64,000 bases of DNA from Alkalihalobacterium sp048323755 (lineage in GTDB: Bacteria > Bacillota > Bacilli > Bacillales > Bacillaceae_F), in assembly GCF_048323755.1 (NCBI RefSeq), contig NZ_JBLWFS010000015.1:34755-98754 (forward strand), written 5' to 3'. The notes below the pieces were generated by a model, which saw only the letters and a list, made by a program, of their open reading frames with translations, was not told the origin of the DNA and made no database searches. Positions 15,749-24,061 of this stretch are shown here, one piece after another (position 1 is the first letter of the stretch; the number at the start of each line of letters is the position of its first letter). The translations under genes were made by a program, and so were the position numbers.

Positions 15749-15928
15749 TATTAATTTATGGGTTTAATAGTAACCTACTTGAAAATATGCCAATACAACA
15801 CCAATTCCATTTAATAAATATTCTAGATCATATTTATATAGTACTAATTTAACCTCAACTTAATACAAGGCACTAGTATAAATAGATTGTTTATGAGGGA
15901 AATATAATAAAGTTATTTTATACTAAAT

Positions 15929-15961
15929 AAGGAACGAAGCTATATCGTAACTTCGCTCCTT
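15929..15961. terminator. Weak terminator-like hairpin after the DUF1906 gene
   Basis: AAGGAACGAAG pairs with CTTCGCTCCTT with one mismatch and an 11-nt loop. The U-tract on the minus side is poor. Confidence 0.45.
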
Positions 15962-15981
15962 CCTAGTATTATTTTTATCGC

Positions 15982-16923
15982 TTATTCCTGCTGCCAAAGA
16001 TACTCAAAGATAGCAGACTGAAACAAATTCGTATCAATATTACAGGTCTCAGCATCTATTCCATATTGCCATGCCCAATTCAACCATTCGTTTGGCGGGC
16101 CTGGTTCGTACTCTTCCGGTGCATTTTCTTCTGTTGTAATCCCAATTTGAGGTTGGTTTGCCCAGACAATCATATTATCCGCGATATCAGCGTTTTCGTT
16201 AATGGCACCTTCAAACGCTGCCCACACATCACTTTCTGCATCAAATAATCCGTAAATCGCAGCATTGTAGACGGATGGTTGTAGTGTGTCGTACCACCCC
16301 TGTATAAAAGCCGAGTCGATTGGATATTCTGGTTCGACGTTTGCAAAGATCGCTACTCCTTCTGGAACGCCAATACGTTCTGCATACTCAATCGCAACTT
16401 CGGCCTCCGCTACTCCTTTGTCGTATGTCGTACCATCTGTAAAGTGATTATAGATTACTAGAATAGACACACCTTGTTGATGAAGAAAACTTACTTCATC
16501 TTCCGTTAAGCCAAAAGAAACGCCGTCCTTATCTTCTAAATACCTTCCCCAAATTTCTGGCTCCCCAAAGTTCGACGTCACGCACGTGTATAATTCTTCA
16601 GTCGTTAAACTTGCTGAATCTACACCCCAGACGATTTCACCTGTATCTTCACCGTTCCCATTAATCGTTCCGTTTTCACCGCTTCCTTCGCCGTTCTCTC
16701 CATTTGTCTCTTCTCCGTTGCTCTCTCCACTCTCACCATTTCCAGTTTCACCGTTTTCTCCCTCTCCATTGCTTTCCCCGTTACTTCCATTACGATCATC
16801 TTGGTCTTCGATATGTCCGTTTTCACAAATAAGAGTTCGTTCGTAACCGTCATTTATTACAAAAAAGAAAAAGGAAGCAAAAGCTAAAATAAAAACGGCT
16901 GCTAAAACAACATACTGACGCAC
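15982..16923 (-). CDS. Membrane-anchored DUF1906 (glycoside-hydrolase-like) protein
   Basis: 313 aa from a GTG at 16923 with GGGAGG seven bases upstream. An N-terminal membrane helix (about 5-26) is followed by a low-complexity linker (about 40-98) made of repeated Gly-Glu-Asn-Ser units, then a DUF1906 domain (about 99-313: WGVDSASLTTEEL..., GRYL, VSILVIYNHF, GVAIFANVEPEY, WAWQYGID). DUF1906 has a GH25-like TIM-barrel fold and is thought to act on cell walls. The anchor and flexible acidic spacer suggest display on the outer side of the membrane. Catalysis is not proven; the WAWQYG end resembles the lysozyme-like barrel closure. Confidence 0.75.
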   Translation of the reverse strand: MRQYVVLAAVFILAFASFFFFVINDGYERTLICENGHIEDQDDRNGSNGESNGEGENGETGNGESGESNGEETNGENGEGSGENGTINGNGEDTGEIVWGVDSASLTTEELYTCVTSNFGEPEIWGRYLEDKDGVSFGLTEDEVSFLHQQGVSILVIYNHFTDGTTYDKGVAEAEVAIEYAERIGVPEGVAIFANVEPEYPIDSAFIQGWYDTLQPSVYNAAIYGLFDAESDVWAAFEGAINENADIADNMIVWANQPQIGITTEENAPEEYEPGPPNEWLNWAWQYGIDAETCNIDTNLFQSAIFEYLWQQE

Positions 16924-17239
16924 TATTTCGCCTCCCTACATTTGCAAAGTCCATATATACTATTGCGTTTGTAGGAATGACGTGTAGGCGTGTACCTTGT
17001 CATCAGCGTTTTTGTCAGTTTCTAATAATTTTAATTTTGGGCTTGTTTATTTTGTAACTTTCTTTCGGAATCCTCCGTCTAATCGTTTGGAAACACATTC
17101 ACAAGAAGTTCACTTCACTCAGTGGAGGGCCCCTGCTGATTGGAAGTGCTTCAACTTAACTAGTTTCTTTTATCCAGTTTAAAATGGATCACGTAAAAAT
17201 GTGCGTTAATAAAAATATAATCAATCGAGGTGCATTCAA
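16924..17239. other. 316-bp intergenic region without a gene
   Basis: It separates the divergent DUF1906 and LysM genes. The only structure noticed is an imperfect stem-loop: CACTTC (17111-17116) with GAAGTG (17143-17148), and CAG/CTG inside around GGGCCCC (17127-17133). No convincing promoter for either gene was found. Confidence 0.4.
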
Positions 17240-18043
17240 TTGTTTAATATGAAAAGAAATGCGATAAAAATGATGGCTTTATCACTTGGAGTAACAGCTA
17301 TGATGGGATTTGCTCATAGTGCAGATGCAGCAATTTATGAAGTAAAAAGAGGAGATACACTATTTCGAATTGCTCAAGAAAATAAGATGACCGTTAATGA
17401 ATTAAAACAAGCGAACAACTTAAAAAGCAACATCATTTTTCCTGGGCAAAAACTTCAAGTGCAGGACGCAGCCACTTTATCTTATGTCGTGAAAAGAGGT
17501 GACACTTTATACAGTATTGCTAAGAAACATCAGATGAAAGTAGAGAACTTAAAGAATTTAAACGACTTGACAACGAATACCATTTTCCCAGGGCAAAAAC
17601 TAGTGATTAAAGGAAAACCTGTCGCAGACAACTCTATACCTACGATGAACAAAGAAGTTAAACTAACGGTTCAAAACGGATATCAGTTTGTAAAAGAAGA
17701 ACCTGGTAAATATCAACTTTTCTCTAAACGAGATCCAGGATTTTTTGTAAGAGTAGAACTCATTGATGCCAAAGTCACCATGGCTGACCTCAAGAAGAAT
17801 GCCCAAGAATACTTGAAAACGACAGGGAATGTTAAAGAAGTTAAAGACTTAAAAAATGTTCACCCATTTTATAAAGGACCCGAATTTTATTTCACAAGCT
17901 CTAACCCAAAAGTACAACAGAGCATAGTTGTTAAAAAAATGAATGGCCAACTCGTCAAATTCACACTTCACCTCCTCGATAAAGAAGAAGCCGAAGATAT
18001 TACACCTTCTTTATTAAAGCAATTACAAACGGTTAAATTTTAA
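17240..18043 (+). CDS. Secreted protein with two LysM domains
   Basis: 267 aa. The TTG at 17240 is preferred because GAGGTG lies 7 bases upstream; the ATG nine bases later would be too far from it. A signal peptide ends near residue 30 (AHSADA). LysM domains lie at about 33-74 and 82-123 (both contain KRGDTL and end in FPGQKL), anchoring the protein to peptidoglycan. The C-terminal about 130 residues (QNGYQFVKEEPGKYQLFSKR...) resemble no catalytic domain I know. It ends at a strong terminator. Probably a wall-associated or spore-envelope protein; function open. Confidence 0.8.
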   Translation: MFNMKRNAIKMMALSLGVTAMMGFAHSADAAIYEVKRGDTLFRIAQENKMTVNELKQANNLKSNIIFPGQKLQVQDAATLSYVVKRGDTLYSIAKKHQMKVENLKNLNDLTTNTIFPGQKLVIKGKPVADNSIPTMNKEVKLTVQNGYQFVKEEPGKYQLFSKRDPGFFVRVELIDAKVTMADLKKNAQEYLKTTGNVKEVKDLKNVHPFYKGPEFYFTSSNPKVQQSIVVKKMNGQLVKFTLHLLDKEEAEDITPSLLKQLQTVKF

Positions 18044-18047
18044 ATAT

Positions 18048-18085
18048 GAAAAGAGGATGACAACGATGGTCATCCTCTTTTCATT
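18048..18085 (+). terminator. Terminator of the LysM gene
   Basis: A perfect 14-bp stem GAAAAGAGGATGAC/GTCATCCTCTTTTC with a 7-nt loop. Confidence 0.85.
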
Positions 18086-18159
18086 CACTATCACTATACA
18101 CCTTCTTAAAAACTACAACTTATCTTAATTAATTGAACTAACCTAGCAATAAGCCTGCT

Positions 18160-18483
18160 TTAATGATGCTTCCTCTTATGATCCCATTTCGGAATATAAC
18201 CATCGTCTTCAAGCTTTTCATAATGACTTTCAAATTTTTTGATAATTTTATTTCCTTTCTCTTCACTAAATACGCCAAACTCTACATACTTCTCAATAAT
18301 TTCTTTCTTCTTTTCAAAAGCTTCTTTATGTAAGACTGCCAATTCTTGTTTTTGCTCTTCTGTTAGCTCGACTTCTTGGACTTCAGCTTCGTTATCGTTA
18401 AATTCTGCTTGTGCAGGCAACGGTCCGAATGCCGTCAACGACAAAAATAAAGCTGAAAGTACACCAATTGATAATTTTTTCAC
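18160..18483 (-). CDS. YckD-like secreted protein (DUF2680)
   Basis: 107 aa from the GTG at 18483, which follows AAAGGGATGG and starts directly at the signal peptide (KKLSIGVLSALFLSLTAFG, cleavage after AQA). The longer reading would put 14 odd residues before the signal. The mature part, ELTEEQKQELAVLHKEAFEKKK..., ending YEKLEDDGYIPKW and a His/Lys tail, matches the small YckD/DUF2680 family of Bacillus. Its function is not known. It is a single gene. Confidence 0.78.
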   Translation of the reverse strand: MKKLSIGVLSALFLSLTAFGPLPAQAEFNDNEAEVQEVELTEEQKQELAVLHKEAFEKKKEIIEKYVEFGVFSEEKGNKIIKKFESHYEKLEDDGYIPKWDHKRKHH

Positions 18484-18611
18484 ATAACCATCCCTTTCAA
18501 GAAAATCACCTATAGTGTACTTCAACCTTGTAATTTTATACTCTACACGAATATATTCCCTTTTTAAACTTCTCTAATAAAACCTATACTTACAAACCTT
18601 TAATTCGTTCC

Positions 18612-19694
18612 TTATGCCGCTTTAGACATTGCTGTTTCTCTGAAGACTTTCTTGCGAGTCATTGTTTTCCCCACAATAAAGGCACCCAAATGAAATTTAG
18701 ATAAAAGATAGATGAAAATAATCGGAACAATAACCCCCGCCATAAATTGAACAATCATATAACCGAATGGTGTTATTTCTAATAATGGGAACCAGCTTCT
18801 AACCATCGTTTGAACAAAAGGATGCAGCAAATAGATCCCATACGAATATCCACTTATAGAAACGATCCACGTTGGAATTCGGTTCAGTTTCGAAAACAGC
18901 AGAAAGAAGAGAAAGAATAACATGACTGTGTAAGGAATAATATCAAAACGAGCTGATGTCACTCGCATTAACATTCCTGAATGATATATAAACTGTACAA
19001 GCCCCATTGATACTATAGTACCTAGCACTACAACCATCCAATATCTATGCAACTTATCGATAAACATTTCATAATTTCTCCCACAATAGTAGGCAACAAC
19101 ATAATAAAATAACCAACCAAAAATCAAAATTCTTGAAAAGAATAGAGTCAGATAACTCGAATGCTGCACGAAATCGATAAAAAAGAAATAAAAGCTTATC
19201 CAATACCCTGCGCTAATGATAAAGCTTACGATTAAGACATGCATAGCTTTAAATCGCTTCAAATACTTTATAAATAATAAATGCAGTAAATAAAACTGAA
19301 AGATAATTAAAACAAAATACCCGTGCCACTGTCCTATAAAATTAAACCCAAGTTCGATGGCAAAATTTTTAAATGTCCAATCAAATCGAATATATTTATG
19401 ACCCGCATAAAATGTGGCCATTACTAAATAAGGGACTAATATATACTTGATCCTTTTTCTTAGAAAGCCCGTAGGAATTTTTTCTTTGTAAGCATGCGTC
19501 ATCACAATAGTTGAGATCAATACAAACATTGGCGTCCCGTACAACAACAACATTTGAAGGGTGCGATATACCACCCGTATATCCCCCGACAAAGAGAAGT
19601 CTGTTATTACCCTGCTTACAGCATGAGTTAGGACAACACTCAAACAAGCTATGATACGCAGCCAATATACTTCATTCATTTCCTTAGTACCCAC
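18612..19694 (-). CDS. Membrane acyltransferase of the acyltransferase-3 family
   Basis: 360 aa from the GTG at 19694, with AAGGGG nine bases upstream; 34 further codons upstream look non-coding. About ten membrane helices are visible. The N-terminal YWLRIIACLSVVLTHAVSR carries the conserved His of the first helix, typical of OatA/WecH-type O-acyltransferases that modify cell-surface sugars. No extracytoplasmic SGNH domain is fused. No polysaccharide genes are nearby, so the acceptor is unknown. Confidence 0.8.
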   Translation of the reverse strand: MGTKEMNEVYWLRIIACLSVVLTHAVSRVITDFSLSGDIRVVYRTLQMLLLYGTPMFVLISTIVMTHAYKEKIPTGFLRKRIKYILVPYLVMATFYAGHKYIRFDWTFKNFAIELGFNFIGQWHGYFVLIIFQFYLLHLLFIKYLKRFKAMHVLIVSFIISAGYWISFYFFFIDFVQHSSYLTLFFSRILIFGWLFYYVVAYYCGRNYEMFIDKLHRYWMVVVLGTIVSMGLVQFIYHSGMLMRVTSARFDIIPYTVMLFFLFFLLFSKLNRIPTWIVSISGYSYGIYLLHPFVQTMVRSWFPLLEITPFGYMIVQFMAGVIVPIIFIYLLSKFHLGAFIVGKTMTRKKVFRETAMSKAA

Positions 19695-19800
19695 GCCATC
19701 ACGCCCCTTTAAAATGAACACACTTCTACTTATTTTCCTAGATCTGTTTCTTTTTCTCAATTCAAAAAAACACCCTTTTCTGGATGTTTCCCCCAACGAT

Positions 19801-19836
19801 AAAAAAACAGGAGCTGACTTAAGTGATCAACTCCTG
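19801..19836 (-). terminator. Terminator of wrbA
   Basis: CAGGAGCTGA (19808-19817) pairs with TCAACTCCTG (19827-19836) with one mismatch; seven A on the plus strand (19801-19807) give the U-tract for the minus transcript. Confidence 0.8.
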
Positions 19837-19849
19837 CTCATATATTTTT

Positions 19850-20461
19850 TTATTGATTACCTTGTTTAACTAATCTTGCAATGTCTAATGTACGTTTTAC
19901 TTGGTGTTGTACAGCAGGCTGAACATCTTCTTGCATATTTCCGTCTTGGTCTACAGTAACACTTGCTCCATATGGGTTTCCGCCGGTTGTAAATAACACA
20001 GGATCTGTGTATCCTGGTGCAGCCACAATTGCTCCCCAGTGGAACATCGAAGTATATAGAGATAAAATTGTTGCTTCTTGACCACCGTGAGCGTTTTGTG
20101 CTGAACTCATTGCACTTACTACTTTATTAATTAATTTCCCTTGGAACCATAATCCTCCAGTGGTATCTAGAAATTGTTTCATTTGCGCCGGCATGTTACC
20201 AAAACGAGTTGGTACACTGAAAATAATGGCATCGGCCCACTCTAAGTCTTCAAGTGAAACTTCAGGAACCTCTTTTGTTGCCTCCACATGAGCTTTCCAT
20301 GCTGGGTTGGAATCAATCGCTTGTTGGGGCGCTAACTCAGGTACTTTTAAAACTTTGACGTTTGCACCATTTTGTTGCGCTGCTTCCTCCGCCCATTTTG
20401 CTAACGTGTAGTTAGTACCTGTAGAACTGTAATAAATAATTGCTAAATTTAAATTTGACAT
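19850..20461 (-). CDS. wrbA: WrbA-type NAD(P)H:quinone oxidoreductase
   Basis: 203 aa, the normal WrbA length. It has the flavodoxin fold with FMN-phosphate loop YYSSTGTNYTLA near residue 11, the VPTRFGNMPAQMKQFLD segment, and AHGGQEATILSLYTSMFHWG, the WrbA signature. It reduces quinones by two electrons, avoiding semiquinones. It lies downstream of an MhqR-like repressor gene, with two MhqR-type palindromes in the 250-bp gap, so quinone-inducible expression is likely. Confidence 0.93.
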   Translation of the reverse strand: MSNLNLAIIYYSSTGTNYTLAKWAEEAAQQNGANVKVLKVPELAPQQAIDSNPAWKAHVEATKEVPEVSLEDLEWADAIIFSVPTRFGNMPAQMKQFLDTTGGLWFQGKLINKVVSAMSSAQNAHGGQEATILSLYTSMFHWGAIVAAPGYTDPVLFTTGGNPYGASVTVDQDGNMQEDVQPAVQHQVKRTLDIARLVKQGNQ

Positions 20462-20506
20462 AATCGTATGACACTCTCCTTTGGATTATATTGTAATTTT
20501 ATCTTA

Positions 20507-20524
20507 AATCTCGAATTCAAATAA
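20507..20524. promoter_or_regulatory. MhqR-type operator, site 1 (upstream of wrbA)
   Basis: AATCTCGAATTCAAATAA has a near-consensus left half and a degenerate right half of the TATCTCGAATTCGAGATA palindrome known for B. subtilis MhqR. It is about 45 bp before the wrbA start. Confidence 0.55.
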
Positions 20525-20671
20525 TATGACTTCAAGATATTTAAGCCGACAAATAATTCTTAATGTCACAAATACTGAACGTGCGTTTTGTCTTACCCAT
20601 TAATAAAGCTATACCCACATTCTTAGCGATACTAAACTATTTTTCATAAGACAAACTATCTCCATTTAATT

Positions 20672-20689
20672 ATTCTCGAATTCGAGATA
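20672..20689. promoter_or_regulatory. MhqR-type operator, site 2
   Basis: ATTCTCGAATTCGAGATA has a perfect right half and two mismatches in the left half against the MhqR consensus. It lies between the regulator stop and wrbA. Confidence 0.65.
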
Positions 20690-20710
20690 CTAGTTAAAAA
20701 TTAGAGCGCT

Positions 20711-21154
20711 TTAAGCGTTGATCCCTAATTTCTTTAATAATTCAATTAATGTTTCTCTTTCGCCTTGATCTAAGCTGGAAAAGATTTTTTCTATCGCTTC
20801 CTGATGACTCGGAAAGATTTTACGCATTAATTCATTTCCTTCTTCAGTAATGGCTACATACGTCACGCGGCGGTCTTTTGGGCATGCTCTGCGTATGATA
20901 AGATTTTTCTTTTCTAGTTTATCCACCACATACGTGATGCTCCCGCTTGCTAACAAAACTTTCTTGCCGATTTGTTGAATGGCCTGGTCGCCTTTATGGA
21001 AAAGTAACTCTAATACTGCAAATTCAGTCGGATTTAACCCGTACCGACGAATATCTTCCTCTACACGATCTGCAACCGCTCGATGTGCACGGGATAAGAC
21101 GATAAATGATTTTAACGCTAACTCTTCGTTATTAATTTTTTCATCATTTGTCAT
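20711..21154 (-). CDS. mhqR: MarR-family repressor resembling MhqR
   Basis: 147 aa from the ATG at 21154 (AAGGAT ten bases upstream); a longer TTG start would run into the operator. The winged helix is clear: RYGLNPTEFAVLELLFHKGDQ, IGKKVLLASGSITYVVDKLEKKNL and the wing DRRVTYVAIT. Length and these motifs fit MhqR, the catechol/quinone-sensing repressor of B. subtilis. A perfect 18-bp palindrome in its own leader implies autoregulation, and related sites precede wrbA. The MarR call is firm; the MhqR orthology is inferred from sequence pattern and operator type. Confidence 0.85.
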   Translation of the reverse strand: MTNDEKINNEELALKSFIVLSRAHRAVADRVEEDIRRYGLNPTEFAVLELLFHKGDQAIQQIGKKVLLASGSITYVVDKLEKKNLIIRRACPKDRRVTYVAITEEGNELMRKIFPSHQEAIEKIFSSLDQGERETLIELLKKLGINA

Positions 21155-21173
21155 ATGAACCATATCCTTCGAG

Positions 21174-21191
21174 TATCTTGAATTCAAGATA
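21174..21191. promoter_or_regulatory. MhqR-type operator, site 3 (regulator leader)
   Basis: TATCTTGAATTCAAGATA is a perfect 18-bp palindrome 20 bp before the regulator ATG, differing from the MhqR consensus by one symmetric base pair. Confidence 0.75.
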
Positions 21192-21282
21192 AATTATATA
21201 ATTGTTTTTTCTAGGATGTCAACATTAATTTTGAAGTGGACTAAAATAGTCCACCTCTGTTTGTCCATTTTTTCTGTTATAC

Positions 21283-22485
21283 TTAATTTTCTATCTTATC
21301 TAAAAACCCATCGGTTCGAATACCTGCTCGTCGTATATAAACACTCGTTACCACATCAATTTCTGCCTTTGCAAATTCATCATCCCAATGATCTTTAAGC
21401 TCTTTAAACTTTCTAGGATGTTGCCGGTGAAACGTATTACCAAAGCCAAATATATCTATGCCATAGGTTTGTTGGACCTTTTGGATAGTTCCTTTGATCT
21501 GCTCTTCTATATACTTATCAATTAACTCTTGATACTTTTCATACGTTTCAATTGACGTTAAGTCTTCAGCGCATTGGGACGACTGCAAAACCGACTCCAG
21601 TAAAATATCGACTGTAATTCTGGGCTTCTTATCATGATAAGAAGTTTTAATTTTTGTTGAAGAATTCTTGATTCTAATACCTAAAAAGTTATTTTCATCA
21701 CACGGGACACTTATTGTCGTTAATTTAATTTCATCCTGCGTCCATAGATAATTCCTCGTATCTTCAGTGTTTAAATAGCCTACTAACTTGTCATTATTAA
21801 ATACAGCTATCCCGTCTACAATAACAATTGGTTCAGGTTTTAATTTTTTTATATGTGCTGAGTGTTGTCCTTTTGTAGGGTCACCATCGATTGTCATTGC
21901 TGCAGTTACTGGATGCCGTCCACTTGCAGTAATGGCACGAATAAAGTCCGTCAAACGAACTTTCGGTTCCCCTCCCCACTCTTCTTCCATCGTATCAATT
22001 TGTACACTTAATTTTAAGGAAGGTACTTTTTGAACGGGGTACGTAGTACTAATGATATCCTCAGCCCTAACTCCACGGGCAACAATAATTTTAAAATCAT
22101 TTCGAAATTCACCATTTCGTTCTAGGTATTGAAAGAATTCACCTACCCCTTCTCTTGCCAGTTCTTCGTCAATGACTACCGTTTGGATGTGAGAAAATAT
22201 TGGCTTTCTTGTATATCCTACATTCAGTTTATCCACTAACTCTGCAACTGTATTTCCTTCTATTCCGTATACGATCGCTGGTGTACCTCCCTCACTTTCC
22301 CCTTCATAGATTTGCTTAGCATTAATCGCTTCTACTGATAACTGCAACCTTCCTTCGGTTCCTTTATGCAAAGCCATGCCACTTACAACGGAAACATCAT
22401 TTAACTCATACCGGTCCCAACAACCCGTTACTATAATTAAAAAGGAAAGACAGATCAGCATAATATAAAACTGGAAGCGCCTCAT
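21283..22485 (-). CDS. Germinant receptor subunit C (GerAC/GerKC family lipoprotein)
   Basis: 400 aa from the ATG at 22485, which follows the subunit A stop by one base. The lipobox IIVTGC places the lipid-bearing Cys near residue 22. The sequence WDRYELNDVSVVSGMALHK is the family start; the three-domain Ger(x)C pattern runs to the end. It is the outer lipoprotein subunit of a spore inner-membrane germinant receptor. It is the last gene of the D-B-A-C operon. Confidence 0.93.
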   Translation of the reverse strand: MRRFQFYIMLICLSFLIIVTGCWDRYELNDVSVVSGMALHKGTEGRLQLSVEAINAKQIYEGESEGGTPAIVYGIEGNTVAELVDKLNVGYTRKPIFSHIQTVVIDEELAREGVGEFFQYLERNGEFRNDFKIIVARGVRAEDIISTTYPVQKVPSLKLSVQIDTMEEEWGGEPKVRLTDFIRAITASGRHPVTAAMTIDGDPTKGQHSAHIKKLKPEPIVIVDGIAVFNNDKLVGYLNTEDTRNYLWTQDEIKLTTISVPCDENNFLGIRIKNSSTKIKTSYHDKKPRITVDILLESVLQSSQCAEDLTSIETYEKYQELIDKYIEEQIKGTIQKVQQTYGIDIFGFGNTFHRQHPRKFKELKDHWDDEFAKAEIDVVTSVYIRRAGIRTDGFLDKIEN

Positions 22486-22486
22486 T

Positions 22487-24061
22487 CTATCCCTCACTTT
22501 CTTTACTAGAAGACTTATTTACACTACTCGTCTTCAAGTATGTGGGACGGGAGTTTGTCTTCTGAAAAGGAAATCGTACGAAAACATCTTTTTGATCCTC
22601 AATGATAAACGGACCTAACGGAGCGAAGTAAGGTACACCAAATGAACGTAAACTAATTAAATGTAGCAGAATGGCTAAAAGACCGACTAATGTTCCAAAC
22701 ATACCTAATGCTGCTGTGATAAAAATAAGTCCAAACCTCAATAATCGAACGGTGTTAGCAAAACTATAGATTGGAGATACGAATCCTGCCATCGCAGTTA
22801 ATGCAACGATTATGACTAAAAAGTTAGACACCACACCAGCTTCAACTGCTGCTTGTCCAATAACGAGTGCACCAACAATGGAAACCGTTTGTCCGACTAC
22901 TCTAGGCATACGGACCCCTGCTTCTCTTAAAATCTCAAACGTAATCTCCATTAACAATAATTCTAAGACAGCTGGAAAGGGTACTCCTTCACGCTGAGCT
23001 TGGATACTTATTAACAAATCTGTCGGAATGAGTCCATGATGAAAGGTCGTAAGTGCGATGTAGATTGCCGGTAAACATAAAGCTAAGAAAAAAGAAATAT
23101 ATCTTATCAAACGAATAAAAGATGACATCATATACTTCTGATAATAATCTTCACTTACTTGAAAAAAGTCAACAAATACTACAGGGGCACTAATGACATA
23201 AGGACTCCCATCCACTAGCAGAATAAACTTCCCATCGATCAAATGAGATGAGATCGTATCTGGACGATCAGTATGGTAAGTTAATGGAAATGGCGTAAGT
23301 GTCGTATCACTAATAATCTCTTCCAAATTTCCAGAGTCGTATATGGCATTAATGTTCGTTTCTGCAACTCTTCGCCTCGCTTCATTTACAAGATCAGAAT
23401 TTGCGATATTTTTAATATACCCTAAATAAACCGTGGTCTTAGTTTCAGTCCCAACTGTAAAACTCTCAAACTTAAGCGATGGGTTTTTAACGGTCCGCCG
23501 GATTAAGCTTACGTTTGTATTAATTGATTCTGTAAAACTATGTTGCGGTCCGCGAACAATCGTCTGCGTTTCGGAAATGGAAATATCCCGTTCCTGAGTA
23601 GTCACAACATTAATGGCTAACGCACATGGCAGCCCTTCTAAAAAAATTACTGCATACCCCAAAAGTACATACCAAACAACCTCATGTTCATGCTCAATCA
23701 AGTAACACTCATGACTTGAAAAGTATTTTTTATAAAGTTGATCTAACTGTCCTCTTGTTTCCAGCACCATTTCGTCTTCTATTTCAGCTAACGTTTCCGT
23801 GATTTGTTTGGCAACCATATTTAAATCAACCATAGTTCTTAAATAGACGATAGCGGCGACTTGTTGACCGACTTTCATCTCTTCCATTAGAAAATCAAAA
23901 TTCCCTTCGAATACACTTTGAACTTGGTTTTTATTTAGCTTTAAATATTTAGAAATGACTCTTTGCGAATGCCCTCTTTCTAATAGTTCATCGAGAGTTT
24001 GAACCTGGCTTTTAGACCTCGTTTTTATCCGGCTTTTTACTAGTTTTCTATATATACTCAT
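22487..24061 (-). CDS. Germinant receptor subunit A (GerAA/GerKA family)
   Basis: 524 aa from the ATG at 24061 (AGGAGG nine bases upstream), overlapping the subunit B stop as ATGA. A large N-terminal soluble domain (to about residue 320) includes NINAIYDSGNLEEIISD and PYVISAPVVFVDFFQ; five or six membrane helices follow (VGQTVSIVGALVIGQAAVEAG is characteristic). It forms the ring-like channel core of the receptor. Substrate specificity cannot be read. Confidence 0.95.
   Translation of the reverse strand: MSIYRKLVKSRIKTRSKSQVQTLDELLERGHSQRVISKYLKLNKNQVQSVFEGNFDFLMEEMKVGQQVAAIVYLRTMVDLNMVAKQITETLAEIEDEMVLETRGQLDQLYKKYFSSHECYLIEHEHEVVWYVLLGYAVIFLEGLPCALAINVVTTQERDISISETQTIVRGPQHSFTESINTNVSLIRRTVKNPSLKFESFTVGTETKTTVYLGYIKNIANSDLVNEARRRVAETNINAIYDSGNLEEIISDTTLTPFPLTYHTDRPDTISSHLIDGKFILLVDGSPYVISAPVVFVDFFQVSEDYYQKYMMSSFIRLIRYISFFLALCLPAIYIALTTFHHGLIPTDLLISIQAQREGVPFPAVLELLLMEITFEILREAGVRMPRVVGQTVSIVGALVIGQAAVEAGVVSNFLVIIVALTAMAGFVSPIYSFANTVRLLRFGLIFITAALGMFGTLVGLLAILLHLISLRSFGVPYFAPLGPFIIEDQKDVFVRFPFQKTNSRPTYLKTSSVNKSSSKESEG

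Noticed and set aside
16586..16853. Open frames on both strands over the Gly/Glu/Asn linker of the DUF1906 gene
   Set aside because: Shadows of a repetitive linker without start signals.
17216..17221. TATAAT before the LysM gene as its promoter
   Set aside because: A start at the usual distance would fall inside the ribosome site, and no -35 is seen.
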